From Gp13-AA77 sp035578005 (lineage in GTDB: Bacteria > Acidobacteriota > Terriglobia > UBA7540): a DNA stretch of 64,000 nt. The stretch covers positions 1 to 64,000 of the forward strand of contig DATJYK010000131.1 of assembly GCA_035578005.1 (NCBI GenBank), read 5' to 3'. The translations under genes were made by a program, and so were the position numbers. The notes beneath the pieces are model-generated. The model did not search any database. It had not been told where the DNA came from and saw nothing but the letters and a program-made list of their open reading frames with translations. Of the stretch, positions 42,257-50,993 are shown one piece after another. Within the stretch, counting starts at the first letter, position 1, and each line of letters starts with the position of its first letter.

Positions 42257-43087
42257 CTAGTGTCGAGTTTCCCGCTCTCCCGTCAGCATCTGCAGATAAC
42301 TGAGTTCATCTTCCACCTGCGGCTCTGCGACACGATCCAGAAACTGACGCACGCGCGCGTTGGTGCTGGCCGCGAGCTCCTCTTTGGTGCCCATCGCGAG
42401 AACGTCGCCGCGGTCGATCAAAAGCATACGGTCCGCAATCAGGAAGGCGCTAGTCAATTCGTGCGTCACCACGACCATCGAAATTGCGTAAGCCTTCTTG
42501 AGTTCAAGGATCAACTGATCGATGCCAGCCGCAATGATGGGATCGAGCCCGGCCGACGGCTCGTCAAAAAACAGGATTTCCGGGTCCATCGCCAGAGCGC
42601 GCGCCACCGCAGCGCGCTTCTTCATCCCACCGCTCAGTTGGGAAGGCATAAAGTCCACAAAACTCGCCAGCCCTACTTGCTCCAGCTTAATCCGCACCAT
42701 GATCTGGATGGTGGATTCTTCCAGACGCGTATGTTCGCGCAGCGGGAGGGCCACGTTGTCACCCACAGTCATAGAGCCGAAGAGGGCGCCGCCCTGGAAT
42801 GAAACCCCCATCTTCTTGCGAATGTCATCCAGTTGGTGATTCGAGGCCTGGGCGATATTGATGCCTTTGATCCAGACCTCTCCGCCGCTCGGTTTCTCAA
42901 GTCCAACCAGAGTTCGCAGCAAGGTGCTCTTGCCCGAGCCGGAGCCACCCAGAATCACCAGGGTCTCTCCCTGCCGGACATCGAAAGTGATTCCATGCAA
43001 AATCTCGCGCTCGCCGTAGCTCACCCGGAGCTTCACGACCGAGATCAGGGGACGATCGGCGCCGGCGACAATCGCAGCCATAGACAA
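42257..43087 (-). CDS. MlaF-like ABC transporter ATPase
   Basis: A 276-residue ATP-binding subunit. Walker A is GGSGSGKST, the signature is LSGGMKKRAAVARALAMDPE and Walker B is ILFFDEPSAGLDP, followed by the switch His in VVVTHEL. The LSGGM variant is typical of Mla/Ttg2A ATPases that power phospholipid trafficking. It lies 25 bases before the MCE gene and 147 bases after the permease gene, the latter gap holding a heptanucleotide tract. Confidence 0.94.
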   Translation of the reverse strand: MSMAAIVAGADRPLISVVKLRVSYGEREILHGITFDVRQGETLVILGGSGSGKSTLLRTLVGLEKPSGGEVWIKGINIAQASNHQLDDIRKKMGVSFQGGALFGSMTVGDNVALPLREHTRLEESTIQIMVRIKLEQVGLASFVDFMPSQLSGGMKKRAAVARALAMDPEILFFDEPSAGLDPIIAAGIDQLILELKKAYAISMVVVTHELTSAFLIADRMLLIDRGDVLAMGTKEELAASTNARVRQFLDRVAEPQVEDELSYLQMLTGERETRH

Positions 43088-43119
43088 ACGTTTTCGGACT
43101 TAGCCGTTGGGAGTTGCTC

Positions 43120-43225
43120 AGTTCTGATTCGAGATTCGAAAGCCGAAATTCGAAATTAGAGACTCGTTGCAGCGATTTCGTTTGCGACTTGTCGAATCTC
43201 GAGTTTCGAATTTCAGATTTCGACT
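43120..43225. repeat. Inverted heptanucleotide tracts between mlaE- and mlaF-like genes
   Basis: ATTCGAG, ATTCGAA, AGCCGAA, ATTCGAA and ATTAGAG run with period 7 near 43128-43165. The complementary TCGAATC, TCGAGTT, TCGAATT, TCAGATT and TCGACTC run near 43193-43228. Together they could form a long imperfect stem in the operon mRNA. Confidence 0.65.
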
Positions 43226-43234
43226 CCGAAGCAA

Positions 43235-44050
43235 TTAAAGCCCATTGGTGAAGTAGAAGAGAGCCGTGAACACTAGATCAACGGCAATCACGAGAAAGAT
43301 CGACTTCACCACTGCCTCGGTGGTCGAGCGTCCAACTTCTTCCGCGCCTGCCCCTGTGGAAAACCCCTCTTGGCAGCCCACGGCGGTGATCACCACCGCA
43401 AACAGGGCGCTCTTGATCAAACCCGTCGAGATGTCGTGCAGCACAAGGGCGTCACGTGTGGCGTGAAGATACGAAGCGAACGTGAAATTCGCCGCCGTCA
43501 CGCCGAAAAGGCACCCCCCCATCACACCCATGAAGTCCGCCCAAATGGTCAAACACGGCACCATCACAAGCATCGCCAAGAACTTTGGCGCCACCAGGAA
43601 AGAGACGGGCCGAAGCGCCATGGTCTCCAGAGCATCCACCTCCTCCGTCACTTTCATGGTGCCGATCTCCGCTGCAAACGCCGAGCCAGACCGGCCAATC
43701 ACCATAACCGCCGTAATCAGCGGACCCAACTCCCGAATAATCGAGATGGCCACTGCGTCAGCGACAAACTGAATGGCCCCCAGCCGCCGAAGTTCGTAGG
43801 CGCTCTGGAGAGCCATGATCAGGCCGACAAAAAAACTGATGAGGGAAACGATCGGAATGGCCCTCACACCCACTGCCATGGCCTGGTGAAAGGCCCGCTG
43901 GGGGCGCAGGCGCTGCCCCTGAAACGGCCCCACGAAGGTGATGTAAGCCGACTCGCCCAGCAGCCGGGCCAGGCCTCCGACGTACGCCAGGCCCTTCAGA
44001 GTTTCCACTCCAACCCGATCTGGAACTGCCGTGATTCCTTGGGCTCTCAT
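43235..44050 (-). CDS. MlaE-like ABC transporter permease
   Basis: A 271-residue polytopic permease of the MlaE/Ttg2B family, with the conserved RAIPIVSLISFFVGLIMALQ and GRSGSAFAAEIGTMKVTEEV segments that define it. With MlaF, MlaD and the lipoprotein downstream it makes a complete inner-membrane lipid transporter. It starts 65 bases after the STAS gene. Confidence 0.94.
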   Translation of the reverse strand: MRAQGITAVPDRVGVETLKGLAYVGGLARLLGESAYITFVGPFQGQRLRPQRAFHQAMAVGVRAIPIVSLISFFVGLIMALQSAYELRRLGAIQFVADAVAISIIRELGPLITAVMVIGRSGSAFAAEIGTMKVTEEVDALETMALRPVSFLVAPKFLAMLVMVPCLTIWADFMGVMGGCLFGVTAANFTFASYLHATRDALVLHDISTGLIKSALFAVVITAVGCQEGFSTGAGAEEVGRSTTEAVVKSIFLVIAVDLVFTALFYFTNGL

Positions 44051-44115
44051 CGTGAGCTTGGATAAGGCCTGACCCGTCGCTGCGCCGGGCAGGGTAACGA
44101 ACCGCCCTCAGGCCA

Positions 44116-44439
44116 TTACGCCAGGGCTTGTTCTTCAGTCTCCCGTATCTCGAAAATCTTGTTCAGCCGCGTGAGCTGCAATACTTCGCGCACGGCGGTA
44201 TTGAGACCGAAGAGCACCAGGCGTTTTTGCTTGTTCCGCGCTTCCTTCAGCACTTCCACCAGCGAGGCAATCCCAGAGCTGTCGATGTAGCGCACGCCGC
44301 CCAGGTTCACCACCAGCCGGGGAGTCGCTTTCAGGGATTCCAGCAGGGTCTTTCGTAAGCCCGGTGAAGTGCCCATATCAATGTCGCCGTTTATGTCTAC
44401 AATCGTGGCTTCTGCCTGCTCACGGGTTGCTATCATCAT
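44116..44439 (-). CDS. STAS-domain anti-sigma factor antagonist
   Basis: A 107-residue single STAS domain with the phosphorylatable Ser in RYIDSSGIASLVEVL and a GDIDMGTSPGLRKTL start. It would be phosphorylated by the upstream kinase and dephosphorylated by the SpoIIE-type phosphatase of the same operon. It might alternatively act as an MlaB-like STAS subunit of the transporter. The open frame extends to 44487, but AGGAAG before the ATG at 44439 sets the start. Confidence 0.88.
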   Translation of the reverse strand: MMIATREQAEATIVDINGDIDMGTSPGLRKTLLESLKATPRLVVNLGGVRYIDSSGIASLVEVLKEARNKQKRLVLFGLNTAVREVLQLTRLNKIFEIRETEEQALA

Positions 44440-44557
44440 TCGGGTCTTCCTCGCAGGTTCGTAATACCGGCCAATTCCACCACTCATGAGCGCTCGATAG
44501 GGCGGGGACGGACCTTATGCCAAGTCGTGCCGACCCGGCATCGTGCAAAAAGTGTCC

Positions 44558-45034
44558 CTACGCCTTGCTCTTGATGCACGGGAGATACTTCTTGAGGCGC
44601 AGCCTGTTCCCCTCGGAAACTTGATCGTAACAAACCTCGTCCATGATCTGCCGGATAAGGTGAGTGCCGCGCCCGCCCGTAGCGATTTCGTCCAGGGGCT
44701 GGGCGCAGATTCTGGAACGGTCCGCCGCCTCGCCGCGATCGATGAAGGAGAACTCCAGGCAATCTGAACACACCTGGCAGCTTAGCTCGATTTCCTGGTC
44801 ACGCCGGTTCTTGTAAGCATGCCGCATGACATTGCTCAGCGCTTCGTCGACCGCTAGCGTGATGCGCCGGCGCTGCTCGTCTTCGAAACCACACACTGTG
44901 GCCAACTCCGAGACGGTACTTCGCACTACGCACAGAAGCCGAGGGTCGCTGGTGATTCGCATTCGAAGGGTCAAAGGACCACCCCCCGGCGGCGCGGTCT
45001 GGCTCCCCGAGTGGGCATTAACGTGGCAGTTCAT
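44558..45034 (-). CDS. RsbW-like anti-sigma factor / serine kinase
   Basis: A 158-residue GHKL ATPase. The N box is TLAVDEALSNVMRHAYKN, followed by SFIDRGEAAD and GGRGTHLIRQIMDEV. Such proteins bind a sigma factor or another target and phosphorylate a STAS antagonist. The first 20 residues (SGSQTAPPGGG) look disordered. It heads the minus-strand gene train, with the STAS gene about 118 bases downstream. Confidence 0.9.
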   Translation of the reverse strand: MNCHVNAHSGSQTAPPGGGPLTLRMRITSDPRLLCVVRSTVSELATVCGFEDEQRRRITLAVDEALSNVMRHAYKNRRDQEIELSCQVCSDCLEFSFIDRGEAADRSRICAQPLDEIATGGRGTHLIRQIMDEVCYDQVSEGNRLRLKKYLPCIKSKA

Positions 45035-45229
45035 AGAGCTTCCATCTCGCGAGTGCAGCCGATATCATACCCATTTTAGTGCAACGGGTCAGCTTATTGT
45101 TGCGCCGCGTAAGCACGCCTGCGAGCCGCGTGGAATCGCCTTCACCAAACACTGCCGAGCGGGCGAGGGCTTGACATCAACCACCTCTTTCAGAGATGAC
45201 AGTGAAATCAGGAATGCTGGAGGGTGCCT

Positions 45230-46372
45230 ATGCCGGAGACCGCAGTACAGGAACGTGCCGCCGAGTTGAAGCCGGAGCACGCGGCTCCAGGCCGCATCGC
45301 ATCCATCGATGCCCTGCGGGGCTTCGACATGTTCTGGATCAGCGGCGGCGAGGAACTTATCCACACTCTCTATCGAGCCCACCCGACTCGGGTCACGGCG
45401 GCTTTGAGCCAGCAATTTGAGCACGTCCCTTGGGCGGGGTTCCACTTCTATGATCTCATTTTCCCTCTTTTTGTTTTTGTTGTAGGCCTAGTGCTGCCGT
45501 TTTCCCTCACGCGCCGCCTCGAAATGGGCGGCGATCGCCGCGAGCTTTACGGGCACGCCTTTCGGCGGCTCGCGCTGCTGCTGCTCCTCGGTCTTTTGTA
45601 CAACGGCCTGCTGGACTTCAACTTTCACCAGCTTCGGCTTTCAGGCGTCCTGCAGCGCATTGCCATCGCCTATTTCTGCTCGACGCTGCTTACCATGAAC
45701 TTGAAGATTCGCGGGCAGGTGATTGCCACCGGAGCCATCCTGTTGGGCTACTGGGCCATTATGACGCTCATTCCTGTGCCGGGATTCGGCGCCGGTGTTC
45801 TGACGCCGCAGGGGAACCTGGCCGCGCATTTTGACCAACGGTTCCTGCCCCGGCCGTTTTGCTGTTACGAGTTTGGCGACAACGAAGGATTGATCTCGAT
45901 GATTCCAGCCATCGCCACCTGCATGATGGGAGTACTGGCCGGTCACTGGCTCCGTTCGGCCCGATCGCCGAATCGGAAGGCCGCTGGCTTGGCGCTCGTC
46001 GGGGTAGCGAGCCTTGGGGTAGCGCTGCTGTGGAGCCTTGATTTTCCGATCATCAAGAACGTCTGGTCCAGCTCTTTCGTGTTGTTCGCGGGCGGCTGGA
46101 GCCTTCTGCTGCTGGCGCTGTTTTACTGGATCATGGACCTTCACGGATATCAGCGTTGGGCATTCTTTTTTGTCGTGATCGGCGCGAATTCCATTGCGAT
46201 GTATCTCGCCCATCGATTCTTCGACTTCCGTATTCTCGGTGACATTTTCATTCACGGCCTCTTCCCCCACATGGGCGCCTGGAAGCCGTTCATCCGGGAA
46301 GTCGCCGGCGTGGCCGTAAGCTGGTGTGTGTTCTTGCACCTTTACCGTCGTAAGATTTTTCTGCGGGTGTGA
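45230..46372 (+). CDS. DUF5009 / heparan-alpha-glucosaminide acetyltransferase-like membrane protein
   Basis: A 380-residue protein with about 10 hydrophobic helices. The N-terminus (RIASIDALRGFDMFWISGGE) is the signature of the NagX/DUF5009 group, related to lysosomal heparan-alpha-glucosaminide N-acetyltransferase, which moves acetyl groups across a membrane to amino sugars. Bacterial members probably modify glycans in the periplasm (inference). GGAGG six bases before the ATG at 45230 decides the start over the GTG at 45224. It is divergent from the anti-sigma kinase gene. Confidence 0.88.
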   Translation: MPETAVQERAAELKPEHAAPGRIASIDALRGFDMFWISGGEELIHTLYRAHPTRVTAALSQQFEHVPWAGFHFYDLIFPLFVFVVGLVLPFSLTRRLEMGGDRRELYGHAFRRLALLLLLGLLYNGLLDFNFHQLRLSGVLQRIAIAYFCSTLLTMNLKIRGQVIATGAILLGYWAIMTLIPVPGFGAGVLTPQGNLAAHFDQRFLPRPFCCYEFGDNEGLISMIPAIATCMMGVLAGHWLRSARSPNRKAAGLALVGVASLGVALLWSLDFPIIKNVWSSSFVLFAGGWSLLLLALFYWIMDLHGYQRWAFFFVVIGANSIAMYLAHRFFDFRILGDIFIHGLFPHMGAWKPFIREVAGVAVSWCVFLHLYRRKIFLRV

Positions 46373-46388
46373 CGGTTGCCGAGCCCTC

Positions 46389-47636
46389 CTATTTGCCCAC
46401 CACTCCGACGCTGGTGCCCACCCCGGTGGCGAAGTCCCAGCCTTTGGCGGCCTTGAAGCTTCCTGCTTGGCCCAGAGTGATATCGCGAAAGTCCGCAGTG
46501 CCGAGGTGGCTGTAAAGGTTGTCCAGTTCCAGCGTACCGGAACTATAGAAATGGCCGGCCAGATTGACTATTCCAGCGATCGAAGGCGACGAGAGGCTGG
46601 TGCCTCCAAACATCAGCCAGCCAGCCAATCCGCCGCAGGACGTGCTGTCGTAAACCCAGGCTCCGGAGTTGGGGTCAGCGTCAAAAGAGACATCGGGTGT
46701 GCCGCGATGTCCGGCCACGATCTCGACAATGGCGGTCTGATAGGCCGGCCGAGCCTCATAGGGACTGGGCCCTCCTCCGGCGTCGTTCCAGGCGGTCTCA
46801 CTTTGCAGTTGGCCTTGCGCATTAAAGTGCAGGCTGGTGCCACCCGCGGCCACCACGTACGGTGAGGTCGCCGGGTAATTGCGCTTGCCACCCACATCAC
46901 CGGCCGAGGCCACGTAGACAACGCCCTGCCGCCTGAAGTGCGCATCAAGGCTGGTCTCGCTGGAGAACTCGCCGAATCCCCAGCTCATACTGACCTCGCC
47001 GAACCCGTGCCCGCTCGGATTGACAATAGCGCTGGCCACGTCTACGGCCTTCATCATGTCAGTGCTGCCACTCGACTTTGCTTCCACCAGCACGATCTTC
47101 GCGTCAGGCGCCATGGCGTGCGCCCACTCCACGTCGAGGGCCTCCTCTTGAGCCCAACTGCAGTTTCCGGCCGGCTTCACTCCGGACGCGTAGACCTGGT
47201 GAAAGCAGCCATTGGCCGTGGTGCACGCCGGCAAGCCAAACTGGGCGGAAAAGGTAGTCAGGTCATGCTGCGCCGAGGGGTAGTCATAGGCATCGACAAT
47301 GGCAATTACACCAGCCCCGCCTGTTGAGGGGAGTTTGTAAACGGATCGCATCCAGGCCGGACTTCCGTGAATCGGGGCAGCCGCGGTCTCAGCCCTGACT
47401 TCGGGCTCAAGCGACATGGCGTCGGGCGACCTCGGGGCGGCTTCCGGGGCCAGAATCACGTGGTCGGTGTGGGCTTGCAGGCCAAGATCCTCCGCGCGCA
47501 CCTGGCTCGATTCCGGGATCACCACGTTTCCCTGGCGGATCGCGTTCGCAGCGTAGAGCTCCGGTATGCCGTAGCCGGTGGTGATTGTCAGCCAAGCAGA
47601 GAGAAGGGTCTTCAAGACGGGCACGGGCTTTGTCAT
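46389..47636 (-). CDS. Secreted S53 (sedolisin)-like serine peptidase
   Basis: A 415-residue secreted peptidase. After a signal-like N-terminus comes a short pro-region and a subtilisin-like domain. The sedolisin Glu/Asp pair is present in WAQEEALDVEWAHAMAPDAK, SWGFGE marks the oxyanion region, and the nucleophile Ser is in FGGTSLSSPSIAG. Sedolisins are acid-active, which would suit an acidophilic acidobacterium (inference). The frame is open up to 47879, but GAGGAA stands seven bases before the ATG at 47636 and the extension lacks family features. The C-terminal calcium site was not clearly seen. Confidence 0.87.
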   Translation of the reverse strand: MTKPVPVLKTLLSAWLTITTGYGIPELYAANAIRQGNVVIPESSQVRAEDLGLQAHTDHVILAPEAAPRSPDAMSLEPEVRAETAAAPIHGSPAWMRSVYKLPSTGGAGVIAIVDAYDYPSAQHDLTTFSAQFGLPACTTANGCFHQVYASGVKPAGNCSWAQEEALDVEWAHAMAPDAKIVLVEAKSSGSTDMMKAVDVASAIVNPSGHGFGEVSMSWGFGEFSSETSLDAHFRRQGVVYVASAGDVGGKRNYPATSPYVVAAGGTSLHFNAQGQLQSETAWNDAGGGPSPYEARPAYQTAIVEIVAGHRGTPDVSFDADPNSGAWVYDSTSCGGLAGWLMFGGTSLSSPSIAGIVNLAGHFYSSGTLELDNLYSHLGTADFRDITLGQAGSFKAAKGWDFATGVGTSVGVVGK

Positions 47637-47877
47637 CGACGAATTCCTCGCTTCCCGCCGCGGCGCGTCCGCTCGTTGAGGACAAACTTGGCGGTCCCAC
47701 GCTCGCAGGCTTTCCCAACACCGGTTATCGGCGGGCGGGAAGGAAGAATGAGCCAAAAGTAATCGCGGGATTAGCACGAAAGTACGGGATGATTTCCCGG
47801 GGAGCCGGTCGGGCTCCGCGTTGAGATTCAGGTTAGCGACGCCGTTGCTTTTCTTTCGCATGGTGAAAAATTGACTC

Positions 47878-47956
47878 ATCGGCTCATTGATTCAATGAGT
47901 CAATCCGCAATTGAGTCAATCTTTCAATCAGCCAATCACCCGATCTCCCGATTCCC
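47878..47956. repeat. Period-7/8 repeat tract, TGAGTCAATC-like (copy 1 of 3)
   Basis: Units such as TGATTCA, ATGAGTC, AATTGAG and TCAATCA pass into octamers ACCCGATC and TCCCGATT. It touches the stop codon of the first ADOP gene. Closely similar tracts lie at 57495-57590 and 60320-60417, again at ADOP gene ends. Confidence 0.75.
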
Positions 47957-50629
47957 TCACTCGTGCCTTAATGCCACCATAGGATCAACCCTGGTTGCCC
48001 GGCGGGCGGGAAGGTAAGCCGCCAGCAAAGCGACCCCGGTGAGCAGCAGCGGCAACACGATCAGCGTGGGCGGGTCGGTGGCGCGGACGCCGAACAACAG
48101 GCTCGAAATCAAGCGAGTAAGGCCGAGCGCGGCGACAACTCCGGCTCCCACGCCCACCAGCGCCAGGCGCAGCGCTTCTCCTAGCACTAACCCCAAAATC
48201 TCCCGCCGGCTCCCTCCGAGCGCGATGCGGATGCCAAATTCGTGCGTGCGGCAGGAGACCGAATAGGCGATCACACCGAAGACTCCCGCCGCGGCAAGGG
48301 CTAGCGCTATAGCGCCGAACAAGCCGAGCAGCCAGGTGCGCAGGCGCACCTCGCCGAGCGAAGCGTCCACCGCTTCCCACATCCATCCGACGTCCGTCAC
48401 CGGCACATCGCGATCCACCTCATGCACTTTAGCCTCGATGGCGTGGGCCGCCGCGGACGCATCGAGCGAGGTGTTCGTCACCAGGCCCACGCCCCACAAC
48501 GGGGCCTGAGCAAAGGGCACGTACAGCATGGGTCCCGGCGCCTGACTGAGCGCGGCGTCGCGGATGTCGCCTACCACGCCCACGATTTCTCGCTTAACGT
48601 TGGTGTCAGGCGGAAACCCGAAAATTAGCTGCTGCCCCACGGGATCGCGGTGCGGAAAATAAATCCGGGCTAATTCTTTGCTGATGATGGCAACGGGCGG
48701 CGCGGACATCACATCCTGCCGGCTGAAATAGCGGCCGCGCACGAGGGGTATGCCGATCACGTGAAAATAATTCGGACTCACCGTAACGTAGTCGGCGGTG
48801 GTGCTCCTTCCGGGCGGCAAGGGAGGACCGTTGGCAATCGAAAAGGGCACATTCGCGGGGCCCTGCGCATCCAGCGGCATCGGAAGGGCTATGGCTGTGT
48901 CTTCGAGGTCGCGGTCCGCCTGGATTCGCGGCAGAACCTCATTCGAGAAGGCCACCCACTGCCGCGGCGTTGAGTACTGAAAACGCGGAAGCTGCACCTC
49001 AGCCCTTAAAATCCGCCGGGTTTCGAATCCGGGATTCACGGACAGCAGCGCGGCGAAACTGCGGATGAGCAAGCCCGCGCCCACCAGGAGCACCATCGCC
49101 AGCGCGACCTCCCCCATGACCAGAAGATTGCGCGCCCGCCGGCGTCCGGCGCCCTCGCCCGGGCGCCCGGCGCTCTCTTGAAGAGTTCGTTGCAGCGTTG
49201 GATCGGCCGCGAACAGCGCCGGCGCCACTCCAAACAGCAAGCTGGCGCCGAGGGCAAGAACCAAAGCGAACGCCAGAACCGATCCATCCACTCGAATGGA
49301 ATCGGCGCGAGGAAGGCTCGGCGGTAGCAGTCCGCTCAACCCCCGAACGCCCCAGTAGGCGAGACCGATGCCGAGCGCCGAGCCCACCAGACCCAGCACT
49401 GCGCTCTCGGTCAGCAACTGGCGCAGGATGCGCGCCCGGCCTGCGCCCAATGCCGCCCGAACGGCGAATTCTCGGGCGCGGGAGGTGGCGCGCGCCAGTA
49501 GCAGATTGGCCACGTTGGCGCACGCGATCAACAGCACCAGGCCGACCGCGGCCAGCAGCACGAGAAGCGGGGCCGAAACGCCATTTCCGGTCACAGCCGC
49601 TCGAAGTGAAGCGGTACGGATGGTCCACCCTTTGTCTCCCGGCCGATACTGTGGCCACAGCCGGTTGCCGATCGCCTGCATCTGCGTCTCACCCTGCTCT
49701 CGGGAGATTCCCGGCTTCAGCCGCGCCAGGGCGGTAAACAAATGTGCGGTGGGGAGCTTGGCCATACTGCCGAAATAAGGGTCCTGAAGGATCGGAACCC
49801 AGAGTTGCCGGCTCTGACCCTCGTTAAAGAATGAAAAACGGAAGCTGGCGGGCATCACCCCGACCACCGTGAAGGGTCGCTTGTCGAGCTCAATGGTGCT
49901 TCCGATCAAGCCAGGGTCCGCGCCGAAACGGCCCCGCCACAAGTCATTGCTGATCACCACCACCGGCGCGGCGCCTTGCACGTCATCTTCGGGCAGGAAT
50001 GCGCGGCCCATCATGGGCCGGACGCCCAGAACCGAGAAAAAGTCCGCCGTCACGTCGCCGACTTGCACCACCATGGGTTCGCCACGGCCGGTCAGGTTGA
50101 GTTGGTGTGCCGTAACCGCGGCCATTCCACTGAAGACGTGATTCTGTCTCTGCCATTCCTGGAATTCCTGGTAGGAGCAGCCCTCCGCCGGAATGCCCGC
50201 CCGATCGTTGCCCTCGAACACCCTCACGAGTTGGCCCGGGTTTCGAAAGGGCAGCGGCTTTAAGAGGACGGCGTACACCACGCTGAAGATGGCCGTATTG
50301 GCGCCGATCCCCAAGGCCAGCGTGAGAATCGCCACCGCCGTAAATCCAGGACTGCGGCGAAGTTGTCGAACGCCGTACTGCACATCCTGGAGGAAATTTT
50401 CGACGTAACTGACTTTTCGCATATCCCGGCACTCCTCTTTGATTTGCTCCACGCCGCCGAGCTCCCGCAAGGCGGCGTATCGAGCCTCCTCCGGCGTCAT
50501 GCCCTGTGTGATGTTTTCTTCGATCTGTTTTTCGAGATGAAAACGTACTTCGTCCCTGAGCTCCTGTTCGACACCTGTGCGCCGGAACAGGGAGCGGAAG
50601 CGAAGCGGAAGTTTGTAGAACAAGCGCAT
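47957..50629 (-). CDS. ADOP-type ABC permease (FtsX/MacB domains), copy 1
   Basis: A 890-residue membrane protein. An N-terminal prefix domain (EQELRDEVRFHLEKQIEENI, TPEEARYAALRELGGVEQIK) is followed by the first TM helix (TAVAILTLALGIGANTAIFS), a MacB-like periplasmic domain, an FtsX domain with three helices, a second MacB-like domain and a second FtsX domain ending YLPARRATRVDPMVALRHE. This duplicated form without its own ATPase is the acidobacterial duplicated orphan permease. No MacA or ATPase gene adjoins. Function unknown; MacB relatives work mechanically in periplasmic export. The first ~80 residues are very like those of the other two copies. Confidence 0.93.
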   Translation of the reverse strand: MRLFYKLPLRFRSLFRRTGVEQELRDEVRFHLEKQIEENITQGMTPEEARYAALRELGGVEQIKEECRDMRKVSYVENFLQDVQYGVRQLRRSPGFTAVAILTLALGIGANTAIFSVVYAVLLKPLPFRNPGQLVRVFEGNDRAGIPAEGCSYQEFQEWQRQNHVFSGMAAVTAHQLNLTGRGEPMVVQVGDVTADFFSVLGVRPMMGRAFLPEDDVQGAAPVVVISNDLWRGRFGADPGLIGSTIELDKRPFTVVGVMPASFRFSFFNEGQSRQLWVPILQDPYFGSMAKLPTAHLFTALARLKPGISREQGETQMQAIGNRLWPQYRPGDKGWTIRTASLRAAVTGNGVSAPLLVLLAAVGLVLLIACANVANLLLARATSRAREFAVRAALGAGRARILRQLLTESAVLGLVGSALGIGLAYWGVRGLSGLLPPSLPRADSIRVDGSVLAFALVLALGASLLFGVAPALFAADPTLQRTLQESAGRPGEGAGRRRARNLLVMGEVALAMVLLVGAGLLIRSFAALLSVNPGFETRRILRAEVQLPRFQYSTPRQWVAFSNEVLPRIQADRDLEDTAIALPMPLDAQGPANVPFSIANGPPLPPGRSTTADYVTVSPNYFHVIGIPLVRGRYFSRQDVMSAPPVAIISKELARIYFPHRDPVGQQLIFGFPPDTNVKREIVGVVGDIRDAALSQAPGPMLYVPFAQAPLWGVGLVTNTSLDASAAAHAIEAKVHEVDRDVPVTDVGWMWEAVDASLGEVRLRTWLLGLFGAIALALAAAGVFGVIAYSVSCRTHEFGIRIALGGSRREILGLVLGEALRLALVGVGAGVVAALGLTRLISSLLFGVRATDPPTLIVLPLLLTGVALLAAYLPARRATRVDPMVALRHE

Positions 50630-50993
50630 AGAGAAACAGTGGTTAGTGGTTAGTGGTTCGCTTTCAGCTTTCAGCAGGCAGCCTTCAGCTCAGCCCTCAG
50701 CTTTCTGCCTTCTGACGACTATTCATCATCGTTCATCGTTCATCATTCATCGTTCATCATTCATGGTTCATGGTTCATGGTTCATCCTTCATCATTAAGA
50801 TTTTCTTTCCCCATTCGCTGCAAAGATTCTCATTTTTCTCAGGTGTCAGGTGACAGGTGACAGGGCCCTGGGACCTTGAAGCGCCAGCACTGATTCCGAA
50901 CTCCGAACTCCGAACTGAAAAACTCCGAACTGATGAACTAACACCTCGCACCTAACACCTAACACCTGACACCTGACACCTGACACCTAGCCC
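50630..50993. repeat. Series of heptanucleotide tracts filling the gap
   Basis: From 50637 GTGGTTA, GTGGTTA, GTGGTTC, GCTTTCA and GCTTTCA follow with period 7. From about 50728 CGTTCAT, CATTCAT and GGTTCAT follow. From about 50840 CAGGTGA and ACTCCGA follow, and from about 50940 the units are CACCTAA and CACCTGA. Almost the whole 364-base gap is made of them. No gene is seen. Confidence 0.85.
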
